The position numbers were made by a program, and so were the translations under genes. A DNA stretch of 64,000 nucleotides, taken from positions 62,001-126,000 of the forward strand of contig NZ_AP026695.1 in NCBI RefSeq assembly GCF_025998175.1, read 5' to 3'. The notes under the pieces were generated by a model. It ran no database searches. It saw only the letters and a list, made by a program, of their open reading frames with translations, and was not told the origin of the DNA. Below, in pieces: positions 1 to 8,468 of the stretch. The DNA is from Nitrosopumilus zosterae (lineage in GTDB: Archaea; Thermoproteota; Nitrososphaeria; Nitrososphaerales; Nitrosopumilaceae). The stretch's first letter is position 1, and each line of letters opens with the position of its first letter.

Positions 1-778
1 AACTTTGTGTTTTTTTATTAAATAACGAATCTACTCCAATAATGGAATTTTCATCAATACTGTAAATTAATAATGATGCACCAGAATCTATTGCATCTTC
101 ATTTTTAGTTTCTGTTTCTACATTAAAATTTTCGTCTGATAACTTTTTTTTGATTCGTTTAATTTCATTTCTAATTATTTCAATCGGGATTTTTGAGAAC
201 GTACAAATTAATTTTACATTATTTGTTTTTCTTTTTGAAAATAATATTGATTTCAAACGAGAAGGATATACTTGTAATTTTACTTCTCCACCTCCTTTGG
301 GATAATAGCCTCGTTTAATTAATTGAAGAGAAAATTCTATGCCCATTCTTGAATATGCTTCTTTTAGAATATGCTGTGTATACTCAAAAGAAGGACTCCA
401 AGGAACATCTGTGCCTCCCTTAATTGTTAAACTTAATTTTTTTTGGGATATTGCAACTACCGGAATCAATACTTGTAAAATTAAAGTAATACTTCCAGCA
501 GTACCTACATCTTCACTTAATTCTAAATTATCAAGATCTCTTGGAATGAACTTTAATTCTGTAGAACCTATTTCTGCTCCAATTACTTTTGCATTTGAAA
601 TTTTCTGAAGAATTTTAACAGCTGTTAGATGTTGTGGTCTTAATCCAGGAACTTTTCTGTTTTTTCTTATATTTTCTAAATGAATTGATTGTTTTGTAAT
701 ACATGCAAGTGTAATTGCTGAACGTATTATTTGACCTCCTCCTTCACCAAACTCTCCATTAATTTTCAAAAAATTCAT
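1..778 (-). CDS. rtcA: RNA 3'-terminal phosphate cyclase (3' end of gene outside window)
   Basis: Converts RNA 3'-phosphates to 2',3'-cyclic phosphates using ATP. Translating the minus strand from the ATG at 778 gives MNFLKINGEFGEGGGQIIRS; the GEGGGQI motif is the family's N-terminal signature. It continues with GLRPQHLTAVK and stays open to the window edge, giving about 259 of the usual ~340 residues. The C-terminal part with the catalytic histidine lies outside. A TATA-like ATCATAAAG (about 802-812, minus strand) lies 25-30 bp upstream. Divergent from the NMN adenylyltransferase gene. Identification is firm; only the 3' end is missing. Confidence 0.93.
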   Translation of the reverse strand, partial: MNFLKINGEFGEGGGQIIRSAITLACITKQSIHLENIRKNRKVPGLRPQHLTAVKILQKISNAKVIGAEIGSTELKFIPRDLDNLELSEDVGTAGSITLILQVLIPVVAISQKKLSLTIKGGTDVPWSPSFEYTQHILKEAYSRMGIEFSLQLIKRGYYPKGGGEVKLQVYPSRLKSILFSKRKTNNVKLICTFSKIPIEIIRNEIKRIKKKLSDENFNVETETKNEDAIDSGASLLIYSIDENSIIGVDSLFNKKTQS

Positions 779-841
779 AGTTTTTTTCACCAAGTACTCT
801 TTATGATACTTTTTTTACAAAGAAATTTTCTATATTTTTGT

Positions 842-1336
842 ATGAATGGATTGTTAATAGGACGATTCCAGCCTTTTCACTTGGGTCATCTTGAGGCATT
901 ACGATTTGCACTATCTAAAGTAGATAGATTATGGATAGGTTTGGGCAGCTCAAATAAACCTACAGAAAAAAACAATCCATTTTCTGCAGAAGAACGAAGA
1001 GAAATGATTCTTTCATCAATTAATGATTCTATGAAAAAGCGAATTTCAATTTATTTTATTCCTGATTTGGATAATCATGTTAAATGGATTGAGAAAATAG
1101 ATACTATTGTACCTAAATTTGATATAGTTTTTTCTAATGATGAATTAACAAATCATCTGTATTCTAAAAGAACAGTCAAAGTAGTTCCAATTCCATTTTT
1201 GAAAAGAAATGAATTATCTGGAACCAATATTAGAAATTTGATAATTAGCGATCAAAAATGGGATCATCTTGTTCCTGAAGGGACAAAAAATTTTTTGATA
1301 AACACTAGCGCCAATGATCGTTTAAAAAATCTCTAA
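842..1336 (+). CDS. nadM: Nicotinamide-nucleotide adenylyltransferase (archaeal NadM type)
   Basis: Joins NMN (or nicotinate mononucleotide) with ATP to make NAD, in the cytosol. The protein begins MNGLLIGRFQPFHLGHLEAL, with the GRFQPFHxGH nucleotidyltransferase motif at residues 7-16, and has the late SGTNIR motif that binds ATP phosphates. 164 residues is normal for archaeal NadM (~170). An in-frame ATG at 731 would add 37 residues with no family similarity before the nucleotide-binding strand, so I start at 842. Transcribed away from rtcA. Confidence 0.93.
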   Translation: MNGLLIGRFQPFHLGHLEALRFALSKVDRLWIGLGSSNKPTEKNNPFSAEERREMILSSINDSMKKRISIYFIPDLDNHVKWIEKIDTIVPKFDIVFSNDELTNHLYSKRTVKVVPIPFLKRNELSGTNIRNLIISDQKWDHLVPEGTKNFLINTSANDRLKNL

Positions 1337-1346
1337 TTATAAATAA
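1335..1346 (+). promoter_or_regulatory. TATA box of the aminotransferase gene
   Basis: The sequence AATTATAAATAA lies 30-40 bp before the ATG at 1376 and overlaps the nadM stop codon. Position and sequence fit an archaeal TATA box, giving the aminotransferase gene its own promoter. Confidence 0.5.
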
Positions 1347-1375
1347 ACCCCATAACACACTGTGATAGATAACAT

Positions 1376-2521
1376 ATGGAATATCTTTCAATGCTTCCAG
1401 GTCCAACAAATGTACCTAATAGAGTAATGAGAGCAATGCTTGCACCTATTATTAATCACAGAAGTGATGATTTTGTTGAATTATACACTGACGTAGTAGA
1501 AAAAACTCAACAAGTATTTGAAACACAAAATGATATCGTTGCTTTATCTGCATCTGGAACTGGTGCTGTTGAAGCTGGTGTTGTAAATTTAGTTAAAAAA
1601 GGTGATAAAATCATAATTCCTGTAAATGGAGAATTTAGTAACAGATTAGCACAACTAATTGAAGGACAAGGAGCTAATGTTGTTAAACTACAAACTCCAC
1701 CTGGAGAAAATGCAACTTTTGATCAAGTAAAAGAAGCATTTGACAATAATAAAGATGTTAAAGCATTCTACGTTGTTCACAATGAAACTTCTACTGGTAC
1801 AATGGTAAATTATCTTGATAAAGTGTCTGATTTGACATCTAGAAATGACGCATTCTATGTTGTAGATTCTGTTTCATTGCTTGGTGGTGCTCAATTACCA
1901 GTGGATAAATGGAATATTGATGTATGTATGACTGGCGCACAAAAAGCAATTGCAGCTCCACCAGGCATTTCACCAATATCTGTTAGTGCTAAAGCCAAAA
2001 AATACATGATAGAAAATCCACCACCTACAATGTATTTCAATCTAGCTAGATATTTCAAATATTATGATGAAGAGAAACATACTCCTTTTACACCTGCACT
2101 TCCATTACTTTATGCATATAGAGAAGCATTATCGATAATGCTGGAAGAGGGATTACAGAATGTCTTTAATCGCCATAAAATTTGTTCAGATGCATTATAC
2201 TCTGGATTAAGCGCAATGGGTCTTACTCCATTTGCAAAAGAAGAAGACCGTTCAATCTCAATTGTTGCATTAAATTACTTGGAAGGACTTGAAGACAAAA
2301 CTTTCAGAAATACACTAGCTAATAAATTCAAAGTGTTAGTTGCAGGCGGATTTGGTAATCTTAAAGGTAAAGTGTTTAGAGTTGGATGTATGGGAGAAGT
2401 TAGTCCATATCATGTAATGAGAACCATCTCTGCAATTTCATCTACATTAGCAATGATGGGATATGATGTAGATGCTCAAGCAGGACTAAAAACTGCAGAA
2501 GAAAAACTGAAAGCTCTCTAA
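1376..2521 (+). CDS. Class V PLP-dependent aminotransferase (alanine-glyoxylate / serine-pyruvate type)
   Basis: Pyridoxal-phosphate enzyme transferring amino groups among small amino acids and oxo acids such as serine, alanine, glyoxylate and pyruvate. Seen: N-terminal MLPGPTNVP, the HRSDDF segment, SASGTGAVEAG (PLP phosphate binding), HNETSTGT, the VVDSVSLLGG aspartate that contacts the PLP ring, and TGAQKAIAAPPG with the Schiff-base lysine. Length 381 matches the family. Exact substrate cannot be read from sequence; phosphoserine or serine-glyoxylate chemistry are alternatives. Stands alone between nadM and the FKBP gene. Confidence 0.88.
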   Translation: MEYLSMLPGPTNVPNRVMRAMLAPIINHRSDDFVELYTDVVEKTQQVFETQNDIVALSASGTGAVEAGVVNLVKKGDKIIIPVNGEFSNRLAQLIEGQGANVVKLQTPPGENATFDQVKEAFDNNKDVKAFYVVHNETSTGTMVNYLDKVSDLTSRNDAFYVVDSVSLLGGAQLPVDKWNIDVCMTGAQKAIAAPPGISPISVSAKAKKYMIENPPPTMYFNLARYFKYYDEEKHTPFTPALPLLYAYREALSIMLEEGLQNVFNRHKICSDALYSGLSAMGLTPFAKEEDRSISIVALNYLEGLEDKTFRNTLANKFKVLVAGGFGNLKGKVFRVGCMGEVSPYHVMRTISAISSTLAMMGYDVDAQAGLKTAEEKLKAL

Positions 2522-2562
2522 ATCCTGTTAACTTAATATAAGGAAATTCGAGACCGATCACA

Positions 2563-3321
2563 TTGACTTTCGATAAAGGATCATTAATTCTAGTAGACTA
2601 TACTGCAAAAGTAAAAGACACTGAAGAAATATTTGATACCACTATTGAAGAAGATGCAAAAAAACATTCTATCTATGAAGAAAATGTAAAATATCAACCA
2701 AAATTGGTTTCAATTGGAGAAGTTAGTTATCCTGTTCTAAAAGGATTAGATGAAGCACTTGCAAAAACATCAGCTGGTGACAAACTAACAGTTGAAGTTA
2801 CACCGGACAAAGGTTTCGGTGAAAGAGATTCTGGAAAAGTTAGAATGATTCCACTTAGAAAACTAGGTGAAGATGCAGAGAAAGTTTCCGTTGGTGATAC
2901 AATAGAAGTTGATAATAAAAGAGGAATTATCCGTTTTATTGGATCTGGTAGAGTACAAATCGACTACAACCACAGATATGCAGGAAAAACTATCTTATTT
3001 GATGTAAATGTAATAAAGTCTCTTGATTCTCCAAATGACAAAATTGATGGAATTCTCAAAAATAGATTACCTGTTGAGGATACAAAAATTTCATTTATTT
3101 TGAAGGACAAAGAAGTGAACATCACAATTCCTGAAGAAATTTTACGTGCTGATGGATTACAAATTATGAAACATTTCATTCAATTAGATATTTTCAAGTT
3201 TGTTCCAACTCTGGAAAAAGTGAACTTCATTGAAACCCATATAAATAAACAAACTCAGGAAAAGAAAGTAGAAAAAACTCCTGAAAAAATAGAAAAAACA
3301 CCTGAACAAAAAACAGCTTAA
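2563..3321 (+). CDS. FKBP-type peptidyl-prolyl cis-trans isomerase, long archaeal form
   Basis: Cytosolic prolyl isomerase and chaperone. The N-terminal ~160 residues form an FKBP core with an inserted flap domain (LILVDYTAKV, VLKGLDEAL, VTPDKGFGERD, then DYNHRYAGKTILFDVNV). A ~70-residue domain follows, and a charged tail with a repeated EKTPE motif. 252 residues fits the long archaeal FKBPs. The start is TTG at 2563, with a TATA-like CTTAATATAAG 22-35 bp upstream. The stop codon overlaps the stop of the convergent G1P dehydrogenase gene by 4 bp. Confidence 0.9.
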   Translation: MTFDKGSLILVDYTAKVKDTEEIFDTTIEEDAKKHSIYEENVKYQPKLVSIGEVSYPVLKGLDEALAKTSAGDKLTVEVTPDKGFGERDSGKVRMIPLRKLGEDAEKVSVGDTIEVDNKRGIIRFIGSGRVQIDYNHRYAGKTILFDVNVIKSLDSPNDKIDGILKNRLPVEDTKISFILKDKEVNITIPEEILRADGLQIMKHFIQLDIFKFVPTLEKVNFIETHINKQTQEKKVEKTPEKIEKTPEQKTA

Positions 3322-4382
3322 ATTACTTTAGTACTCTTTGCAAGATTCATTGCTTTTCTTTCTGTCATTTCAATCTCTTTGAGAATTGTGTATCTTTCAG
3401 GTCTTAATTCTTGTGCAATTATTAATGCATCAATGATTTGTTCTTCTTTCAAACCGATTTGTCTTGCAGTTATAGGGGCGCCAAGATCTTTGAGAGCCTT
3501 TGCAATTTTTCTCCAATCCTGTCCTTGAAGTTTTGAAATCATGATTGAACCCAATCCACACTTTTCACCATGTAATCCTTTTCCTGGTGCAATCTTATCT
3601 AATGCATGAGAAAAAAGGTGCTCTGCACCAGAACATGGTCTACTACTACCTGCAATACATGATGCAACTCCTGCACTAATCAGAGCTTCTACAATCACTC
3701 TTGCATCTAATCCGTTTTTGGCATATTTCCTTGAATTTTCTATCACAATATTTGCACTCATTAATGCTAAATCTGCTGAATATCTACCGTAATATTCACC
3801 AGTTTTTTCATGACCTAATTGCCAATCCTTTACTGCAATTATGTTTGCAATCAAATCACCGCATCCACTTGAAAGCAATCTGGTAGGTGCTTTTTTTATA
3901 ATATCAATATCTACAAAAACTCCCAAAGGTGCGCTGGCAACAATTGAATGTGGTTTGTCTGTTTTTACTGAAACAAATGGACTTGCCATTCCATCATGTG
4001 ATGCTGCAGTTGGTACGCTGACAAATGGGATGTCTAAATTAAAAGAAACCATTTTTGCAGCATCTACAGAGCGACCTCCTCCAATTCCAGCAACTATATC
4101 GGAATGATCTTTTTTGACATCTTTTTCAATTTTATTTAGACTAGAAATTTGATTATCTTTTGATAAATGCCATACGAATTGAATTTTTTTTGATTTTAGT
4201 GATTTTTCAATTTTTTCTTTAAGAATTTTTTTTACATGAATTCCTGAAATGAGTGATACTTTCTTTGGTTTAGTGAGGTTATGGAGAAAACCCCCAAATT
4301 CAGAGATATTTTTTTCACCTACCACAATTTGTCTTGGCAATTCCATAGTATGTGATTGCATGCGATCCTGATTTTTTGTCAT
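3318..4382 (-). CDS. egsA: sn-glycerol-1-phosphate dehydrogenase [NAD(P)+]
   Basis: Reduces dihydroxyacetone phosphate to sn-glycerol-1-phosphate, setting the stereochemistry of archaeal membrane lipids. Seen: the glycine-rich nucleotide site GIGGGRSVDAAK, VPTAASHDGMASP, the metal-ligand region GCGDLIAN, and SRPCSGAEHLFSHALD and HGEKCG, which carry the two metal-binding histidines. 354 residues matches the family. The start is ATG at 4382, divergent from psmB. It is one of the clearest archaeal markers in the window. Confidence 0.95.
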   Translation of the reverse strand: MTKNQDRMQSHTMELPRQIVVGEKNISEFGGFLHNLTKPKKVSLISGIHVKKILKEKIEKSLKSKKIQFVWHLSKDNQISSLNKIEKDVKKDHSDIVAGIGGGRSVDAAKMVSFNLDIPFVSVPTAASHDGMASPFVSVKTDKPHSIVASAPLGVFVDIDIIKKAPTRLLSSGCGDLIANIIAVKDWQLGHEKTGEYYGRYSADLALMSANIVIENSRKYAKNGLDARVIVEALISAGVASCIAGSSRPCSGAEHLFSHALDKIAPGKGLHGEKCGLGSIMISKLQGQDWRKIAKALKDLGAPITARQIGLKEEQIIDALIIAQELRPERYTILKEIEMTERKAMNLAKSTKVI

Positions 4383-4408
4383 TATTTATGATTTCAAGTG
4401 ATCAAAAA

Positions 4409-4437
4409 GTTATTTAAAAGGGTGAGATGCCACTCAC
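4409..4437. promoter_or_regulatory. Shared egsA/psmB promoter region with a dyad
   Basis: AGTTATTTAAAAGG (4409-4422) reads as a TATA-like element on both strands: it lies about 28 bp before the egsA ATG and 40 bp before psmB. Directly beside it is an inverted repeat, GTGAG-ATGCCA-CTCAC (4422-4437), a possible operator. psmB also has a Shine-Dalgarno-like AAAAGGTG just before its TTG start. Confidence 0.4.
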
Positions 4438-4458
4438 TTTATCTTAAAAGGTGTATTT

Positions 4459-5091
4459 TTGTCAAATAATGTTGAAGAAAAAATTCTGCACGGGACTACC
4501 ACTGTAGGTATCAAGGCTAAAGATGGTGTTGTCTTATGTGCCGATATGAGAGCTAGTGCCGGCTATTTTATTGCAAATAACAATACCATGAAAATCCAAA
4601 AAATTGACTTACATGCAGGATTGACTCTCGCTGGGGGCGTTGCAGACGCTCAAAATATTGTTGATATTTTACGTTATCATGCAAATCTCCACAGAGTTGA
4701 AAAACAAGGCCCAATTTCTATTCATTCACTTTCCAGACTTTGTTCATTGATATTTCATCAAAATAGAGGCTATCCATTTATGGCTGACATTTTAGTTGGT
4801 GGTTATGATGCAAATGGTCCTGCTTTATTTAATATTGATATGTTTGGCTCAGTTGAAAAAAAATCATATGTTACAACTGGTAGCGGCTCACCAGTAGCTT
4901 ATGGTTTGCTTGAAGAAGAATATAGAGAAGATCTCACAGTTGAAGAAGCTAAAAAAATAGCTCTACGAGCTGTTAAAGCCGCAATTGTTAGAAACATCGG
5001 AACAGGCGATGGAATTAACATCGCAATAATGGATAAAGACGGATTCCGTCTTTTGACCGATGAACAAAAGAAAGCAGTTATCGAACTTTAG
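4459..5091 (+). CDS. psmB: Proteasome beta subunit
   Basis: Catalytic subunit of the 20S proteasome. A short propeptide ends in HG and processing would expose the catalytic threonine (residue 13) in TTTVGIKAKDGVVLCAD. The later lysine (MKIQKI), GSGSPVAYGLLE, and the GDGINIAIMDKDG strand are all present. 210 residues fits archaeal beta subunits. The start is TTG at 4459, behind AAAAGGTG. Next downstream is aCPSF1, 7 bp after the stop, so the two are probably co-transcribed; this links protein and RNA turnover. Confidence 0.95.
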   Translation: MSNNVEEKILHGTTTVGIKAKDGVVLCADMRASAGYFIANNNTMKIQKIDLHAGLTLAGGVADAQNIVDILRYHANLHRVEKQGPISIHSLSRLCSLIFHQNRGYPFMADILVGGYDANGPALFNIDMFGSVEKKSYVTTGSGSPVAYGLLEEEYREDLTVEEAKKIALRAVKAAIVRNIGTGDGINIAIMDKDGFRLLTDEQKKAVIEL

Positions 5092-5098
5092 TGATTTA

Positions 5099-7039
5099 AT
5101 GCAAAGAAAACAACAACAAAAAGAATTACCTCCTAGTAGCCAGAATATAATGGCAACCATACTGCAAAGTATACCAAAAGAGGCAAGTGTAACAAAAATC
5201 GAATACGAAGGACCACGAATTGCTCTTTATACAAACGCTCCTAGATATCTTATGGAAAATAATGAAACAATTTCAAACCTTGTAAATATTATCAAAAAAA
5301 GAATTGTTGTAAGAACTGATGAGTCAATTAGAAAACCTGAAGATGAAGCTAGACGAATTATCGCAGAATGTGTTCCAGAGGAAGCAAAACTACAAGGAAC
5401 AATCTTTGATACTGCAACCGGTGAAGTTTCAGTTGAAGCAAAGAGACCATGGTTACTACAAAGAAACGCAAAAGAGTTCAATCATGCTGAAGTCACCGAA
5501 AAAATGGGCTGGAAATTGCGTATTAGAAAAGCAACTACTATACCTTCACGAACAATTCAAACAATTAATGCAACTCTGAAGCAATCTTCTGCTGAGAGAA
5601 GCAAACAACTCAAACAAGTAGGCGATGAAATTTTTAGACCCAGACTGTCTCAAAGAACTGAAGTTTCACTTTATACTTTAGGCGGGTTTGGTCAAGTTGG
5701 AAGATCCTCCTTATTACTATCTACCCCTGAAAGTAAGATCTTAATTGATTGTGGGATTAATCCCGGTGCTCGCTCTCCAATGGATGCTTTTCCTAGACTG
5801 GATTCTCTAGATATTACCCTTGATGATCTTGATGCAATCGTAATTGGACATGCACACTTGGATCATACAGGATTTTTACCGGCTTTATGCAAATATGGCT
5901 ATAAAGGTCCAATCTATTGTACTGAACCAACTCTTCCTATGATGAATCTCATTCAATTAGATGCAATCAAAGTAGCTTCTGCTCAAGGCAGAACTCCAAT
6001 TTATTCAGAAAGAGATGTAAAACAAATAATGAGACAGACTATCACTCTCCCCTATGGAACTGTAACTGATATTTCTCCTGATATCAAACTAGTTCTTGCA
6101 AATGCAGGCCACATACTAGGTTCTGCTTTATGTCATTTTCATATTGGAAATGGTGATCATAACTTTGTTTATTCCGGTGATATCAAATTTGGAAAAAGTA
6201 TTTTGTTTGAAGCTGCTAGTTGGAATTTCCCAAGAGTAGAAACATTATTGATCGAAAGTACATACGGACTAAAAGAAGATATACAACCAACCAGACAAGA
6301 GGTAGAATCCGCTTTCATTAATGCAGTTAACAATACATTAGCTGATGGAGGCAAAGTTCTAATTCCAATTCCTGCTGTTGGACGTGCCCAAGAGATAATG
6401 ATGGTAATTGATCATTATATGAAATCAGGAGAAATGATTGAAGCTCCAGTATTTACAGAAGGAATGATCTCTGAGGCATCTGCAATTCATGAATCATATC
6501 CTGAATATCTTGCAAAAGAACTAAAACAAAAGATCTTAGAGACTGATGACAATCCATTTGATTCAGAATATTTCACTAATATTGAACATGGAGATGCCAG
6601 AGAGGAACCAATGAGAGAAAATTCACCATGTATTATTTTAGCAACATCAGGAATGTTGGAAGGTGGGCCTGTTTTAGAATATTTCAAAAATATTGCACCT
6701 GACAAGAAAAATAAAGTATTATTTGTTTCATATCAAGTTAATGGAACTTTAGGAAGAAGAGTTCTTGATGGTTCCAAACAAGCAACTATGTTGGGAAAAG
6801 AAGGTAAAGTTGAAGTTGTTACAATCAATTGTGGTGTAGAAAAACTAGATGGTTTCAGTGGTCATAGTGATTATAATCAACTAATGTCATTTGTACAAAG
6901 ATTGAGACCAAAACTTCGAAGAGTCCTTGTTAATCACGGAGAACGTAAGAAATCAGAAAATCTTGCAATGAATATTAGGCGAATGTACAGAGTACCTGCC
7001 CATTATCCTCAAATTCAAGAAGCAATTAAATTATTTTAA
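5099..7039 (+). CDS. KH-domain beta-CASP ribonuclease aCPSF1 (transcription termination factor)
   Basis: Archaeal CPSF73-like nuclease that cleaves RNA 3' ends after U-tracts and causes transcription termination. Domain order: two KH-like RNA-binding domains (about residues 1-150), a metallo-beta-lactamase domain starting LYTLGGFGQVGRSS with the GHAHLDHTG metal motif, a beta-CASP domain, and late metal-binding GHSDY and NHGE motifs. 646 residues is typical. I prefer ATG 5099 (MQRKQQQ), just after the psmB stop; an ATG at 5060 would overlap psmB by 32 bp. The 3' end overlaps convergent sepF by 9 bp. Confidence 0.93.
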   Translation: MQRKQQQKELPPSSQNIMATILQSIPKEASVTKIEYEGPRIALYTNAPRYLMENNETISNLVNIIKKRIVVRTDESIRKPEDEARRIIAECVPEEAKLQGTIFDTATGEVSVEAKRPWLLQRNAKEFNHAEVTEKMGWKLRIRKATTIPSRTIQTINATLKQSSAERSKQLKQVGDEIFRPRLSQRTEVSLYTLGGFGQVGRSSLLLSTPESKILIDCGINPGARSPMDAFPRLDSLDITLDDLDAIVIGHAHLDHTGFLPALCKYGYKGPIYCTEPTLPMMNLIQLDAIKVASAQGRTPIYSERDVKQIMRQTITLPYGTVTDISPDIKLVLANAGHILGSALCHFHIGNGDHNFVYSGDIKFGKSILFEAASWNFPRVETLLIESTYGLKEDIQPTRQEVESAFINAVNNTLADGGKVLIPIPAVGRAQEIMMVIDHYMKSGEMIEAPVFTEGMISEASAIHESYPEYLAKELKQKILETDDNPFDSEYFTNIEHGDAREEPMRENSPCIILATSGMLEGGPVLEYFKNIAPDKKNKVLFVSYQVNGTLGRRVLDGSKQATMLGKEGKVEVVTINCGVEKLDGFSGHSDYNQLMSFVQRLRPKLRRVLVNHGERKKSENLAMNIRRMYRVPAHYPQIQEAIKLF

Positions 7040-7309
7040 ATCGTATTCTGGTTTCCAAATTTTTATGTTAGATGGAGCAACAATAATTCTTTCTTCTCCT
7101 AATCTTGCAATATCTGCATCAGCAGCTTTTGCAATAGAATACAATTCTTCAACAACCTTTCTTAATTGCTCTACATCTTTCTGAGCTAATGGCGTAACTC
7201 TCAAAATCAAAATCATTTCTTTTTTGATGTCTTCTTTTATGGAATGAACATCACTAATGTCTCTAATGGTTATAGCTTTTAGATATGTGGGGCTTTCTTG
7301 TTTTTGCAT
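7031..7309 (-). CDS. sepF: Archaeal SepF, FtsZ membrane anchor
   Basis: Small division protein that links FtsZ to the membrane in FtsZ-using archaea. The core reads YLKAITIRDISDVHSIKEDI, then ILRVTPLAQKD and DIARLGEERIIVAPSNIKIW, the SepF beta-alpha fold. 92 residues is short, with little beyond the core; the N terminus MQKQESPTYL is too short for a long amphipathic anchor. Thaumarchaea also have Cdv/ESCRT division genes, so FtsZ partnership here is inference from the family. Confidence 0.85.
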   Translation of the reverse strand: MQKQESPTYLKAITIRDISDVHSIKEDIKKEMILILRVTPLAQKDVEQLRKVVEELYSIAKAADADIARLGEERIIVAPSNIKIWKPEYDLK

Positions 7310-7383
7310 CCTTATTGAAAATGGCGATCTACTCCCTCAAAAACTCTTCCTTAGTTCTAACTAATTTTTAAAAAAATTCACGC

Positions 7384-8397
7384 CTACATTCTGAATTTAA
7401 TATAAGATTGCTCTTCTGCACATTGGGAATTAATTTCCTCAGTTAAATTCTCATTTTTCACGGTTACAATACAATCTTGATCTTTTGGTGCATCTGAATA
7501 TCTTAGTGTTACAGATGCTGCAAATTCTACATGATCTTTTGCATTTTTTCCACGTAAAATTGAAATGGGTCCTAGATGATCTTTGGCTTCAAGCAAAATA
7601 TCTCCTGGTAATGCAATTGCTTTGATCATTTCATTTTCATCTTTGTTTCTTCCAACAACAAATTTTGTTTCTTCATCTAATCTAAAATGTCTTCCAATTT
7701 TCAACAAATCAATATCGTTGATTGTTGGAGTTTCAACATGTTCAAACAAGTCTTTAGCTTTAATTCCAAATTGTGGTTCTGTTAACAAACAACCCCCACC
7801 TGCATTAGGTGGATTTTCAATTCCATATTTTTTTGCCATTTCTAATTGATTTCTTCTTGTTCTACCTTTTATCATTCCGAGATTTTCCCTTTTGATCAAT
7901 CCTTCTTTTTCAGGATCTGTTTCTGGAAGTAATCCGGCAGAAAGTGGTCTTACTATTTTTCCAATCAATCCTGATTCTTTTTCAATAATTCTTAATGCAG
8001 GTGCATGTTGACTCATTGGACGTTGTCCTAAAACTTCTCCGGATATGATAAATTCTGCACCGATCTCCTCCATGTATTTTTTTGCAGCATCAAACATCAT
8101 AGTTCTACAATCAACACATGGATTAAAACCCGCACCAATTCCATGTTTTGGATGTTTTAACATCTCAATGTACTCATCACCAAGATAAACAGTCTTTAAA
8201 TTAACATTTAGATCATCAGCTCTTTCTCTAATTTCAAAACCGCACCCTCTCCCACAATCAAAATCACAAAAAGGAGTCTTTATTGCAACAGCTGAAACAT
8301 CAAATCCTTGCTCTTGCATCATACGCACTGCAAGCTGGCTATCTAGACCTCCAGATAACAAAGCAACTACTTTTTTCTTTTCTTTTTCTTCTGTCAC
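7384..8397 (-). CDS. PP-loop ATP pyrophosphatase, MnmA/ThiI-like tRNA thiolation family
   Basis: Adenylates a substrate, probably a tRNA uridine, for sulfur insertion. Seen: PP-loop LLSGGLDSQLA near the N terminus, a cysteine cluster CDFDCGRGCG, then GFNPCVDCRTMM, ISGEVLGQRPMSQHAP, RPLSAGLLPET and GGGCLLTEPQFG, a signature often annotated as a tRNA thiouridylate enzyme. The start is uncertain: GTG 8397 has a TATA-like GTATAT 24-29 bp upstream and the PP-loop follows closely, while ATG 8442 would add 15 residues. The exact tRNA position modified is unknown. Confidence 0.8.
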   Translation of the reverse strand: MTEEKEKKKVVALLSGGLDSQLAVRMMQEQGFDVSAVAIKTPFCDFDCGRGCGFEIRERADDLNVNLKTVYLGDEYIEMLKHPKHGIGAGFNPCVDCRTMMFDAAKKYMEEIGAEFIISGEVLGQRPMSQHAPALRIIEKESGLIGKIVRPLSAGLLPETDPEKEGLIKRENLGMIKGRTRRNQLEMAKKYGIENPPNAGGGCLLTEPQFGIKAKDLFEHVETPTINDIDLLKIGRHFRLDEETKFVVGRNKDENEMIKAIALPGDILLEAKDHLGPISILRGKNAKDHVEFAASVTLRYSDAPKDQDCIVTVKNENLTEEINSQCAEEQSYIKFRM

Positions 8398-8420
8398 AGC
8401 GATCAAACTTAATTTTCCAT

Positions 8421-8446
8421 ATACAAACTTTACATCATACATAAAT
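8421..8446. promoter_or_regulatory. Divergent promoters of the PP-loop and M24 peptidase genes
   Basis: A minus-strand GTATAT (about 8421-8426) sits ~25 bp before the PP-loop GTG at 8397. A plus-strand CATAAATTG (about 8439-8447) sits ~25 bp before the peptidase ATG at 8469. Both spacings suit leaderless transcripts. Confidence 0.4.
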
Positions 8447-8468
8447 TGAGAATGTGTGATATTTTTGT

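Noticed and set aside
339-608. Open frame on the plus strand inside rtcA
   Set aside because: The opposite strand carries the clear RtcA signature; this frame has no domain or start signal.
5060-5098. Upstream start for aCPSF1 overlapping psmB by 32 bp
   Set aside because: ATG 5099 gives a compact gene order; the 13 extra residues add nothing recognisable. Not excluded.
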